DNA from: Cellulomonas soli
GTDB taxonomy: Bacteria; Actinomycetota; Actinomycetes; Actinomycetales; Cellulomonadaceae
Direction of reading: 5' to 3'
DNA: 64,000 nt
Assembly (NCBI RefSeq): GCF_013409305.1
Contig: NZ_JACBZJ010000001.1
Location: forward strand, 3,224,001 to 3,288,000
Numbering within the stretch: position 1 is the first letter of the stretch; every line of letters begins with the position of its first letter. Below the pieces are notes generated by a model. The model saw only the letters and a program-made list of their open reading frames with translations, made no database searches and had not been told where the DNA came from. A program made the position numbers and the translations under genes. Positions 16,064-24,734 of this stretch are shown here, piece after piece.

Positions 16064-17125
16064 ATGGGAGCAGATGTCATGCGACGCGTCACAGGAGCGC
16101 TCGCCATTCCGGTGACCGTGTTCGTCGTCCTCACAGCTCTGTGCTCGATCAACGGTGCCTCCCTGTTCGGCACGGACGACAGCCTGCTGCTGCTCACCCG
16201 TGGCGTGGCCACCACGATGCTGACCGCGATGGCGCTGGCCATCAACCTCAACAGCGGCCGGTTCGACTTCTCCCTCGGGGCGATGGCGACGCTGTCGTCC
16301 GTCATCGGGGCGACGGTGGCCATCCAGACCGGCAGTGGGATCGTCGTCATGGGCGGCATCACGGTCGCGGTCGGCGTGGCGCTCGGGGCCTTCTCGGGCC
16401 TGGTGTACGTGCTGCTCGGGATCTCGCCGATGGTCTGCTCGCTCGGGATCACCCTGTTGTACGAGGGGGTCTCGTTCGCGATCACCGGCGGCGCGAACGT
16501 CAGCTTCCTGCTCGACGGCGGGCTGACGTCGTTCTCGAAGAGCCCGGCCGCCATGGCCGCCGTCATCGCGGTCGGTCTGCTCGTGGTCGTCCTGCTCTTC
16601 GACCAGAGCCGGTTCGGCTACGACTACCGCGCCCTGATCACCGGGCAGGGTCCGGCCGTGGCCGCCGGGATACGGGAGAAGCGCAACGCCGTCGCCGCGT
16701 ACGCCATCTCGGGCGGGCTCATGGGCGCCGTCGGCCTCATCCTCGCCTCGCAGATGGGCTACATCGAGGCCGGGAAGCTCAACTTCGGCTCGATCGGCAT
16801 CATGTTCACCGCCTTCCTCCCGATGTTCGTCGGGGGCTTCATCGGGCGGTACTCCAACGACAAGCTCGGCTACCTGCTCGGTGCGCTGTGCACCACCCTG
16901 CTCGGGCTCGCCTTCGCCGCGCTGCACCTGACCAGCACCGTGCAGTCGATCACCAACGCGCTCCTTCTCGTCGGATTCCTGTTGTTCCTCAGCAACGAGG
17001 ACAAGCTCGCGCGGCTGTGGCGGAGGGTCGCGCGACGCGACCGGCACACCACCGGGCATCTCCCACCCGCCTCGCCGGACGTGCCGGCGCAGCCCATCGT
17101 CCGGACCGGAGCGACCGCATCATGA
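16064..17125 (+). CDS. Sugar ABC transporter permease (CUT2 family), subunit 2
   Basis: A 353-aa membrane protein paralogous to the permease at 13736, with the corresponding motif SGRFDFSLGA near residues 64-73. The C-terminal tail of about 40 residues is hydrophilic and basic. Its stop overlaps the ATG of the GH3 gene (ATGA), which ties import to hydrolysis of the imported compound. Confidence 0.93.
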   Translation: MGADVMRRVTGALAIPVTVFVVLTALCSINGASLFGTDDSLLLLTRGVATTMLTAMALAINLNSGRFDFSLGAMATLSSVIGATVAIQTGSGIVVMGGITVAVGVALGAFSGLVYVLLGISPMVCSLGITLLYEGVSFAITGGANVSFLLDGGLTSFSKSPAAMAAVIAVGLLVVVLLFDQSRFGYDYRALITGQGPAVAAGIREKRNAVAAYAISGGLMGAVGLILASQMGYIEAGKLNFGSIGIMFTAFLPMFVGGFIGRYSNDKLGYLLGALCTTLLGLAFAALHLTSTVQSITNALLLVGFLLFLSNEDKLARLWRRVARRDRHTTGHLPPASPDVPAQPIVRTGATAS

Positions 17126-18816
17126 TCGACCTGACCGCCGCACCCTTCTCGCTCGACGACGGAGCCGTCACCTGGGTGCGCGACACCCTGGCCCGGATGG
17201 GGGAGGACGAGAAGCTCGGCCAGCTGTTCTGCCTCATCACCTACACGAGTGACCCGGGCTACCTGCAGCACCTCACGCGCGGTCTGCACGTCGGCGGGGT
17301 GATGCTCCGGACGATGAGCGCGGCCGGCGTCGTCGACACCGTCACGACGCTCCAGAGCACGGCCGCGGTCCCGCTCCTGATCTCCGCGAACCTGGAGGGC
17401 GGCGCGTCGCAGACGGTGCTCGAGGCTACTCATGTCGGCGCCAACATGGCGCTGGCGGCGACCGGCAACCTCGACCAGGTCCGCGCTGCGGCCGCGGTGC
17501 TGGGGCGAGAGGCGCGCGCCGTCGGCATCAACTGGGCGTTCACCCCGGTCGTCGACATCGACCTCAACTTCCGCAACCCGATCACCAACACCCGGACGTT
17601 CGGCTCGGAGCCGGCGACCGTCGCCGCGATGGGCGCGGCCTACGTCGAGGCGATCCAGGCCGAGGGCCTGGCCGCGTCCGTCAAGCACTTCCCTGGTGAC
17701 GGCGTCGACGAACGCGACCAGCACCTGCTCGCCTCCGTCAACACGATGACGGTCGAGGAGTGGGAGCAGACGTTCGGGCAGGTCTACCGCTCAGCGATCG
17801 CGGCGGGGGCGAAGACCGTGATGGTCGGGCACATCATGCTCCCGGCCTACAGCCGCGAGCTGCGACCGGGCATCGCCGACGCCGACATCCTGCCCGGTCT
17901 CGTGGCTGAGGAGCTGCTGGGCGACCTGCTGCGTGACCGGCTCGGGTTCAACGGCCTGATCGTCTCGGACTCCACCACCATGGCCGGGCTGGCGTCCGTG
18001 CTGCCGCGCAGCAAGGCAGTGCCCCGGGTCATCGCGGCCGGGTGTGACATGTTCCTGTTCACCAAGAACCTCGAGGAGGACTTCGCGTTCATGCGCGACG
18101 GCGTCCGTGACGGCGTCATCACGACCGAGCGCCTCGACGAGGCAGTCACCCGGGTGCTCGCGCTCAAGGCCTCCCTCGGGCTGCACCGTGGCGACAACCT
18201 CCCGCAGGGGGACGCCTCCGCGGTGCTCGCACGCCCGGATCACCAGGAGGTCGCGCGCCGAGTTGCGGCCGGGTCGATCACCCTGGTCAAGGAGGAGACC
18301 GGCGTGCTGCCGCTCACCGCGGACCGGTATCGGCGCGTGCTGGTGCACGCCCTGGAGGCCGGCGGCAGCCCCATCGGTCAAGGTGCTCGCGCCGGAGCGG
18401 TCGAGCAGCTCATCGAACGCCTCGTCGACGCCGGTCACGACGTGACGCGGTTCGAACCCGGCGGCGGGTGGGAGGGCATGGCCAGCCCGACCTCCGACGT
18501 CACCGAGAAGTTCGACCTGATCGTGTACCTCGCGAACCTGTCGACCCGCTCGAACCAGACCGTGGTGCGTATCGAGTGGGCCGAGCCGATGGGCGCGAAC
18601 GTCCCCGCGTACGTCCCCTCGGTCCCCACTGTCTTCATCTCGCTCGAGAACCCGTACCACCTGTTCGACGTGCCGCGGGTGCGGACGCTCATCAACACCT
18701 ACGGATCCTCGCCCGCCGTGCTCGACCAGCTGGTCGCGGCGCTGCAGGGCCGCGCGCGCTTCGAGGGCACCAGCCCGGTCGACGCGTTCTGCGGTCAGTG
18801 GGACACCCGGCTGTGA
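17122..18816 (+). CDS. Cytoplasmic GH3 glycosidase of the NagZ-like type
   Basis: A 564-aa enzyme without a signal peptide. The GH3 TIM barrel carries the NagZ-type motif KHFPGDG (Lys188-His189) followed by Asp199-x-His201, the Asp-His dyad that serves as general acid/base in this subgroup. The nucleophile is Asp283 in LIVSDSTTMAG. The C-terminal 200 residues resemble the second GH3 domain. The family splits N-acetylglucosaminides or other beta-glycosides; the operon suggests it acts on whatever the importer brings in. It overlaps the permease and HAD genes by 4 nt on each side. Confidence 0.88.
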   Translation: MIDLTAAPFSLDDGAVTWVRDTLARMGEDEKLGQLFCLITYTSDPGYLQHLTRGLHVGGVMLRTMSAAGVVDTVTTLQSTAAVPLLISANLEGGASQTVLEATHVGANMALAATGNLDQVRAAAAVLGREARAVGINWAFTPVVDIDLNFRNPITNTRTFGSEPATVAAMGAAYVEAIQAEGLAASVKHFPGDGVDERDQHLLASVNTMTVEEWEQTFGQVYRSAIAAGAKTVMVGHIMLPAYSRELRPGIADADILPGLVAEELLGDLLRDRLGFNGLIVSDSTTMAGLASVLPRSKAVPRVIAAGCDMFLFTKNLEEDFAFMRDGVRDGVITTERLDEAVTRVLALKASLGLHRGDNLPQGDASAVLARPDHQEVARRVAAGSITLVKEETGVLPLTADRYRRVLVHALEAGGSPIGQGARAGAVEQLIERLVDAGHDVTRFEPGGGWEGMASPTSDVTEKFDLIVYLANLSTRSNQTVVRIEWAEPMGANVPAYVPSVPTVFISLENPYHLFDVPRVRTLINTYGSSPAVLDQLVAALQGRARFEGTSPVDAFCGQWDTRL

Positions 18817-19460
18817 GCGCGCTGCGGGGAGTGATCTTCGACCTGGACGGCGTCCTGGTGCACACCGACGAGCTGCACTACCAGGCCTGGTCGGCCATCG
18901 CGGAGCGCCTGGGGATCGCGTTCACGCGGCGGGACAACGACCGCCTGCGAGGGGTGTCCCGGGCCGACAGCCTGGAGATCGTCCTGTCCCTGGGGATGAC
19001 CGAGGTCTCCGCCGTCGAGAAGGAGGTCCTCGCCGATGAGAAGAATGCGATCTACCGCCAGCTGCTGGACCGGCTGACCCCCCGCGACGTCGCGCCGGAC
19101 GTGCTCGCAACGCTGGACGAGCTCCAGGGGCGCGGACTGCGGCTCGCGATCGGCTCGTCCAGCAGGAACGCCAAGGTCATCCTCGACCGCATCGGCCTGC
19201 GCGATCGGTTCGATGCGATCTCTGATGGGGAGAACATCACGCGGAGCAAGCCCGATCCCGAGGTGTTCCTGCGCGCCGCGCAGTTCCTTGCGCTCACGCC
19301 GGGGAGGTGCGCCGTCGTCGAGGACGCCCGGGCGGGGGTGGACGCGGCTCTCGCCGGTGGCTTCTCGTGCTTCGGAATCGGCGACGCCGCCGAGCACCCT
19401 AGGGTCACGTGGCGTCTGGAAAAGCTCTCTGAGATGCTCGAACACCTCACCGATCGATGA
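18813..19460 (+). CDS. HAD-superfamily beta-phosphoglucomutase-like protein
   Basis: A 215-aa cytosolic protein with HAD motif I FDLDGVL (Asp10, Asp12), a helical cap, motif II GSSSRNA, the lysine in RSKPDPE, and motif III VEDARAGVDAA. This is the beta-phosphoglucomutase/hexitol phosphatase pattern, which interconverts or dephosphorylates sugar phosphates. The GTG start overlaps the GH3 stop (GTGA). Its place after a glycosidase gene fits a role in processing the released sugar, perhaps through a phosphorolysis-like branch, but no phosphorylase is nearby. Confidence 0.9.
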   Translation: MSALRGVIFDLDGVLVHTDELHYQAWSAIAERLGIAFTRRDNDRLRGVSRADSLEIVLSLGMTEVSAVEKEVLADEKNAIYRQLLDRLTPRDVAPDVLATLDELQGRGLRLAIGSSSRNAKVILDRIGLRDRFDAISDGENITRSKPDPEVFLRAAQFLALTPGRCAVVEDARAGVDAALAGGFSCFGIGDAAEHPRVTWRLEKLSEMLEHLTDR

Positions 19461-19508
19461 GGCGCAGCGGCCGGGCAGGCCCGAAGCACGTGCGAGGACG
19501 AGCCTGAC

Positions 19509-22010
19509 ATGCACACCGAGTCCGAGCTGGTCATGCTGCCCCGCGCGGTGCCGGCACGCGTGATGCTGCTCGAGGGGGACGGGTTCGCGCCCTCGCGTCG
19601 GGACGAGACGCAGCTGCTGTTCGTGGTGCACGGGCGGCCGCTCGTGGTCGTCGACGACGAGGAGAGCGCACTCCAGCCCGAGGACGTCCTGCTGGTCAAC
19701 CCGCACAGCCTGCTGGAGATCGAGGCGGACTCGCCCTACCAGTTGATCTGCCTGCGGATCGACCTGCACCGGTTGGCCCCGTCGCTGGAGGATGTCTCGT
19801 TCCGGGTCAGCTCGGCGACCGCCACCAACCGAACCGTGTTCCGCCCCCTCATCCATCTGCTCGCCCAGGTGATCAAGGCCGGCAGCGCGCAGGACGAGCA
19901 GCGACGGTTCCAGAGCGTCGCGCTCCTGTACGCCCTGCTCGACGAGCTGGTGCGCCGGTTCGTGGCGAGCCCGGCGGGGGAGCCGAGCGCCTCCGACAAG
20001 CACCGGGCGCGGCTGCGCGGGTTGCTGCGGTACATCGACGAGCACTATGCCGAGGCTCTCTCGCTCAACCAGGTCGCCGCGCAGCAGCACCTGTCGGCGC
20101 CCTACCTGTCCGCCTTCTTCAAGGAGCAGGTGGGGATGACGTTCTCCGCCTACTACAACCAGCTGCGGCTCGACCGGGCAGTCGACGACCTAATCACCTC
20201 CGACGAGAGCATCGAGGTGGTGGCCAAGCGCAACGGCTTCCGTGACCCTCGGGCGTTCGTCAAGCTGTTCAAGGCGCGCCACGACGTGCTGCCGAGCCAG
20301 TACCGGCGTGATCACCGGTCGGAGCCTGCACGGGCCGGCGCGCGGCTCACGACGGCGGGACCCGCCCCGGACAGCCCGCTGCGGGTGCTCGCCCGCTACC
20401 TTCCGGCCGACGTCGACCGGCAGATCTCCCCGACCGTGGAGGTCGAGCCGCTGACCAAGGTGGTCGCCGTCGAGGGCGTCGACGCCACCGCACCGGGCCG
20501 CCGGCTCTCGCACACCTACCGCAGGATGACGACAGTCGGGCGTGCGAAGGAGCTCCTCTACGAGGAGGTCCGCGAGATGCTGCGCCAGTGGCAGGCCGAC
20601 ATCGGCTTCGAGTACATCAAGTTCCACGGCCTGTTCGGCGACGACATGCACGTGTACCGCGAGGACGAGTCCGGTCTGCCCGTGTACAGCTTCGTGCTGG
20701 TCGACAAGGTGCTCGACTTCCTGCTCTCGATCGGGCTCAAGCCCTTCGTGCAGCTGTCGTTCATGCCGCAGGACCTCGCCTCGATCGAGGACCGGACGGT
20801 GTTCTCTGCGCCCTTCAACGTCAGCCCGCCCAGGAGCATCGAACGCTGGACGGCGCTGGTCGAGGCGTTCATGGACCACGTTCTCGCGCGCTACACCCGG
20901 GCCGAGGTCTCGACCTGGCTGTTCTGCGTCTGGAACGAGCCGGACACGGGTCCGACGCTCTTCGGGTTCGACGACGACGCCGTGTTCCTCGACTTCTACC
21001 GGGCCACGCACGCGGCGGTGAAGGGGTTCGGGCGTGAGCTGCAGTTCGGCAGCCCGGCGATGCTCGTCTCGTACACGCAGGACAAGGACTGGCTGCTGGG
21101 GTTCCTGGAGTACGCCCGCACGCACGGGTGCGCACCGGACTTCCTGACGGTCCACTACTACGACAACGACTTCAGCCGCGAGAGCCTCGCGGAACACACC
21201 CCGGGGCGACCGAGCTCCTCACGGCTCAACAAGGACCAGGACGCGTTCGGCAAGACGATCCGCCAGCTCAAGCTGCTGACCCGCGATCTGGGCCTGCGCA
21301 TCCCCATCTACCTGAGCGAGTGGAACCTGACGGTCTCGCACCGGGACCTGCTCAACGACACCACGTTCAAGAGCTGCTACCTGGCCAAGAACCTGCTGGA
21401 GAACTACGACGAGCTCGACGCATTCGCCTACTGGACGCTCACCGACCTGATGGAGGAGCTGCAGCCGAGCGAGGACATGTTCCACGGCGGGCTCGGCCTG
21501 CTGACCTCCAACGGGGTCAAGAAGCCGCACCACCACCTGTTCACCATCCTGAGCCGCGTGGGCGACCGGCTGCTCACCTCGGGCGACGGGTACTTCGTGA
21601 CCAGCAGGGGCGGCTCCGTGCAGGTCGTGCTCTACAACTACGAGCACTTCAGCCACCTGTTCGCCTCGGGTGAGCGGTACGACATGACCTACCTGGAGCG
21701 GTACGCGCCGTTCTCCGAGCTGGGGCGCATGGACTTCTCGCTCGAGCTGACCGGGCTGGTGCCCGGTCCGTACCGGATGCGCGAGCACGTGATCAACACC
21801 GAGCACGGGTCGGCCTTCGACACCTGGCTCCGGATGGGTGCCCCCACCATCGACGCCGAGTGCGTGGACTACATCCGTCAGGTGTCCGTGCCTCAGATGG
21901 TGGTGAACGACGTCGAGGTGGATGCGCCCGGCTTCACGCTCTCTGCCGTCCTGGAGCCGCTCGAGGTCAGGTTCATCGAGCTCCTCCCGGGCGAGGCGCA
22001 CCGGGGATGA
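19509..22010 (+). CDS. AraC-type regulator fused to a GH39 glycosidase-like domain
   Basis: An 833-aa fusion. Residues about 10-110 look like a cupin sensor, 173-267 form an AraC-type double helix-turn-helix (LSLNQVAAQQHLSAPYLSAFF and VVAKRNGFRDPRAFVKLFK, in part), and about 290-830 form a GH39 TIM barrel plus beta domain. Both GH39 catalytic residues are present: the acid/base Glu477 in VWNEPD and the nucleophile Glu604 in YLSEWN. No signal peptide is seen, as expected for a DNA-binding protein. The barrel could hydrolyse an intracellular glycoside or act as a sugar sensor for the regulator. It is the last gene of the importer operon and probably controls it. Confidence 0.9.
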   Translation: MHTESELVMLPRAVPARVMLLEGDGFAPSRRDETQLLFVVHGRPLVVVDDEESALQPEDVLLVNPHSLLEIEADSPYQLICLRIDLHRLAPSLEDVSFRVSSATATNRTVFRPLIHLLAQVIKAGSAQDEQRRFQSVALLYALLDELVRRFVASPAGEPSASDKHRARLRGLLRYIDEHYAEALSLNQVAAQQHLSAPYLSAFFKEQVGMTFSAYYNQLRLDRAVDDLITSDESIEVVAKRNGFRDPRAFVKLFKARHDVLPSQYRRDHRSEPARAGARLTTAGPAPDSPLRVLARYLPADVDRQISPTVEVEPLTKVVAVEGVDATAPGRRLSHTYRRMTTVGRAKELLYEEVREMLRQWQADIGFEYIKFHGLFGDDMHVYREDESGLPVYSFVLVDKVLDFLLSIGLKPFVQLSFMPQDLASIEDRTVFSAPFNVSPPRSIERWTALVEAFMDHVLARYTRAEVSTWLFCVWNEPDTGPTLFGFDDDAVFLDFYRATHAAVKGFGRELQFGSPAMLVSYTQDKDWLLGFLEYARTHGCAPDFLTVHYYDNDFSRESLAEHTPGRPSSSRLNKDQDAFGKTIRQLKLLTRDLGLRIPIYLSEWNLTVSHRDLLNDTTFKSCYLAKNLLENYDELDAFAYWTLTDLMEELQPSEDMFHGGLGLLTSNGVKKPHHHLFTILSRVGDRLLTSGDGYFVTSRGGSVQVVLYNYEHFSHLFASGERYDMTYLERYAPFSELGRMDFSLELTGLVPGPYRMREHVINTEHGSAFDTWLRMGAPTIDAECVDYIRQVSVPQMVVNDVEVDAPGFTLSAVLEPLEVRFIELLPGEAHRG

Positions 22011-22026
22011 CGTGCTGAGTGGACCC

Positions 22027-23076
22027 CTACCGGCCGGCGGTCGTGGGCCTCGTCGTCCCACGAACCACCAGCTGCGGGGGGAGCAGGATCGCCGAGTGGG
22101 TGTGCTCGGGTCCGTCCCCACGCGCTTCGTCCTGCAGCAGCATCGCGCCGAGGCGGCCGACCTCCTCGCCGGGCTGGGCGACGGTCGTGATGGGGACGGG
22201 GCTGTCCCAGGCGGCCTGGTTGTTGTCGTAGCCCACGATCGCCACGTCGTCCGGGATGCGGATCGACGCCGCCGAGAGGGCCTGCACGATGCCGGCGGCG
22301 AGCAGGTCGGAGGCGGCGAAGATGCCGTCGATCTCACCCCTGGCCACCCGGGTGGCGAGCTCGACCCCGGTGGTCCACCCGTCCGCGCGGTTGATCCAGT
22401 CCGGCGTGACGACCTCGCCCGACACTCCTGGCTGCTCGGCGATCGCCCGCTGGAAGCCCTTGCCGCGGTCGACGACCGGCTGGAGCTCGTGCGGGCCGCC
22501 GACGAAGACGAGTCGCCGGCACCCGGACTCGATCAGGTGCCGGGTCGCGACGTATCCGCCCAGGGCGTTGTCGACGTCCACGCTGCAGAACTGGGAGACG
22601 GGTGCGCCGAAGTTGAGGAGCACGAGCGGGACCCCGGGCGGGGCTGCTCGTGCGACGGCTGCGAAGTGCGCTGCGTCGTTCAGGGTCATGAGCACGCCGG
22701 TGACGCGTGCCTGGGCAAACATGCGCAGGTAGGCGGACTCGCGCTCGACCCTCGCATCGCTGTTGGCGATCATCAGGGTGAGGCCGCCCTGCTCGACGCC
22801 GCTCTCGGCGCCACGGGCGATGTCCACGAACAGCGAGTTCGACAGGTCGGAGACGATCAGGCCCACGCTCTGGGTGGTGCCGGACTGCAGCGATCGCGCG
22901 ACGGTGTTGGGCACGTAGCCGAGCATCGTCATGGCGCGTTCGACGCGGTCGCGGGTGCTGGCGGCGACCTTGTCGGGATGGTTGAGCACGTTGGACACCG
23001 TGCCGAGAGAGACGCCGGCGAGCGTGGCGACATCGCCGACGCTCGGTCGTTGCTTGTGCGGCGACTTCGGCGGCAA
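22027..23076 (-). CDS. LacI-family transcriptional repressor
   Basis: A 349-aa repressor with the LacI helix-turn-helix at the N-terminus (VGDVATLAGVSLGTVSNVLN) and hinge (VARSLQSG), followed by a sugar-binding core of the periplasmic-binding-protein type. The start is a TTG preceded by GAGAGGA; it is chosen because no ATG or GTG gives a complete helix-turn-helix. It is divergent from the ABC importer/rhamnosidase operon. Two matching operators lie in the intergenic region, one in front of its own gene and one in the importer promoter, so it probably represses both until a rhamnoside-derived inducer is present. Confidence 0.93.
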   Translation of the reverse strand: MPPKSPHKQRPSVGDVATLAGVSLGTVSNVLNHPDKVAASTRDRVERAMTMLGYVPNTVARSLQSGTTQSVGLIVSDLSNSLFVDIARGAESGVEQGGLTLMIANSDARVERESAYLRMFAQARVTGVLMTLNDAAHFAAVARAAPPGVPLVLLNFGAPVSQFCSVDVDNALGGYVATRHLIESGCRRLVFVGGPHELQPVVDRGKGFQRAIAEQPGVSGEVVTPDWINRADGWTTGVELATRVARGEIDGIFAASDLLAAGIVQALSAASIRIPDDVAIVGYDNNQAAWDSPVPITTVAQPGEEVGRLGAMLLQDEARGDGPEHTHSAILLPPQLVVRGTTRPTTAGR

Positions 23077-23151
23077 CGGGGGTCCTCTCGGTAGACGTGC
23101 AGGTCAAGCCTGCAGGATCGGGCGCCGTTCGCCCCATCGACGCGCGGCGGC

Positions 23152-23167
23152 ATTGAAGCGAGTCAAT
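23152..23167. promoter_or_regulatory. LacI-type operator in front of the repressor gene
   Basis: ATTGAAGCGAGTCAAT lies 75 bp upstream of the repressor TTG. It agrees with the importer operator (TTGAAACGCTTCAA) at 11 of 14 core positions, which suggests autoregulation. Confidence 0.6.
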
Positions 23168-23248
23168 CACCGGTGGCGACGGTGCCCCTGGTCGGCTCGT
23201 GTCTCGTCCCTATCGAACCTGGTCAGGTCACGTCTTGGCAACAACCTG

Positions 23249-23293
23249 TTGACCTCGCGGGTGATCGGCGGTTACGGTTGAAACGCTTCAACC
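23249..23293 (+). promoter_or_regulatory. Promoter with overlapping LacI operator for the importer/rhamnosidase operon
   Basis: A TTGACC -35 box (23249-23254) and a TACGGT -10 box (23273-23278) are 18 bp apart. An 18-bp inverted repeat GGTTGAA-ACGC-TTCAACC (23276-23293) overlaps the -10 and start region; its core TTGAAACGCTTCAA is a classic LacI-family operator. Binding here would block transcription initiation. The GTG of the binding-protein gene follows with an AAGGAGG ribosome-binding site. Confidence 0.75.
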
Positions 23294-23320
23294 CCATGCT
23301 TCGCACTTCAAGGAGGAACT

Positions 23321-24649
23321 GTGAACACGATCGTGAAGCACCGCCGGACGCTCCTCGCGGGCGTCGCGGGCATGAGTGCCCTGACGCTCATGCTCGCGGC
23401 GTGCAGCGGCTCGTCGTCCGACGGGTCGAGCGAGGGTTCGGGCGACGGCGCCTCGAACCTGAACTTCCTGGCCATCAACGAGAACGAGACGATCCCCACC
23501 ACGCTGACGACGCTGAGCGAGAACGAGTGCAAGGCCCAGAACGAGGCGCAGCCGCTGAAGATCTCGACGCAGGCCCAGTCCACGCTGGACCAGCAGCTCC
23601 AGCTCCTGGCCGGCCAAGGCGCGTTGCCGCAGGTGTTCATCAGCGCGAACGCCCCCACGCTCAACGCGCAGCTCGCCGAGCAGGGCTCGCTGCAGGACGT
23701 GGGGGAGGCGCTCGACACCCTCGGGATCTCCGACGACATCCTGCCGGCGGCGACCTCGGTCATCGAGAACCTCTACGACGGCCAGCAGCTCGTGCTACCG
23801 ACCGAGCTCAACATCGAGGGCATCTGGTACAACAAGCAGCTCCTGGCGGACAACGGCATCGAGGTGCCGACCACCTGGGACGAGCTGGTCGACGCGTTCG
23901 CCACGCTCAAGGCCGCGGGCGTCCAGCCGGTCTCCCAGGCAGGCAAGGGCGGGGACGGCTGGGGCGTGACCCGGTGGGTCGGCAACTACATCGCCCGTGA
24001 CCTCGGGCCGGACGCGCTCAAGGCGGTCCGGGACGGCGAGGCGAAGCTGACGGACCCTGAGTACGTGGCCGCCGCGGACGCGATCGCCGACCTGGGTGCG
24101 AACGGCTACTTCGGTGACTCGCCGACGTCGATCGACTACAGCACGGCGCTCAACACCTTCCTGACCGGCGGCTCGGGCTTCATCTACATGGGCTCCTGGG
24201 CGGTCTCGGCGTTCAACGACCCCGAGCAGAACAAGATCGGCGAGGACAACATCGGCTTCATGCAGTTCCCCGAGGTCACGGGCGGTGCCGGTTCGGCCGA
24301 CCAGATGCCCGCGAACGTCGGGACCGCGCTGGCGATCTCGGCCAAGGGCTTCGCCGACGACACCGCGACCCAGGACTGGGTCAGGTGCATCGCGGACAAC
24401 TACGGCACGGTCGCGCTGCGTGACAGCGGCCAGGTCACCGGGTTCGCCGTGACCGGCGACGTCGAGGTCTCCCCGCTCAGCCAGCTCGTGCAGGACCAGA
24501 TCGCCGCGGTCGACACGAGCATCCTGTGGTTCGAGGCGTACTTCAGCGCCGAGGCCACCACCACGAGCCAGAACGACGGCGGTCTGCTCGCCTCCGGTCA
24601 GCTGTCCGGCGAGGACTTCATGACCCAGGTCCAGTCGAACCTCGACTGA
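23321..24649 (+). CDS. Carbohydrate ABC transporter substrate-binding lipoprotein (CUT1)
   Basis: A 442-aa extracellular lipoprotein: signal peptide ending in a MLAAC lipobox (Cys28), a Ser/Gly-rich linker, then a family 1 solute-binding fold (VLPTELNIEGIWYNKQLLADNG, in part). It delivers an oligosaccharide to the permeases at 24735 and 25623. No ATPase gene is in the operon; CUT1 systems often share an MsiK-type ATPase encoded elsewhere. Co-transcription with a GH78 rhamnosidase suggests a rhamnosylated ligand. Confidence 0.94.
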   Translation: MNTIVKHRRTLLAGVAGMSALTLMLAACSGSSSDGSSEGSGDGASNLNFLAINENETIPTTLTTLSENECKAQNEAQPLKISTQAQSTLDQQLQLLAGQGALPQVFISANAPTLNAQLAEQGSLQDVGEALDTLGISDDILPAATSVIENLYDGQQLVLPTELNIEGIWYNKQLLADNGIEVPTTWDELVDAFATLKAAGVQPVSQAGKGGDGWGVTRWVGNYIARDLGPDALKAVRDGEAKLTDPEYVAAADAIADLGANGYFGDSPTSIDYSTALNTFLTGGSGFIYMGSWAVSAFNDPEQNKIGEDNIGFMQFPEVTGGAGSADQMPANVGTALAISAKGFADDTATQDWVRCIADNYGTVALRDSGQVTGFAVTGDVEVSPLSQLVQDQIAAVDTSILWFEAYFSAEATTTSQNDGGLLASGQLSGEDFMTQVQSNLD

Positions 24650-24668
24650 CGCCCGCGTCACCTCGTCC

Positions 24669-24709
24669 GCCGTGGGGCGGGTCCGCACCGTCGCGGTCCG
24701 CCCCACGGC
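24669..24709 (+). terminator. Stem-loop after the binding-protein gene
   Basis: A 12-bp perfect GC stem (24669-24680 with 24698-24709) lies between the binding-protein and permease genes of the same operon. Such hairpins commonly give partial termination or protect the upstream mRNA, raising binding-protein levels over permease levels. Confidence 0.6.
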
Positions 24710-24734
24710 ACCGACCAGAAACCTGAGACCCCTG

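Noticed and set aside
16141..17121. Plus-strand extension in front of the GH3 gene
   Set aside because: It is an out-of-frame reading of the permease gene; the GH3 start ATG 17122 overlaps the permease stop.
23239..23251. CAACA-ACC-TGTTG inverted repeat near the importer promoter
   Set aside because: It is short, overlaps the -35 box by chance, and is unlike the two matching LacI operators.
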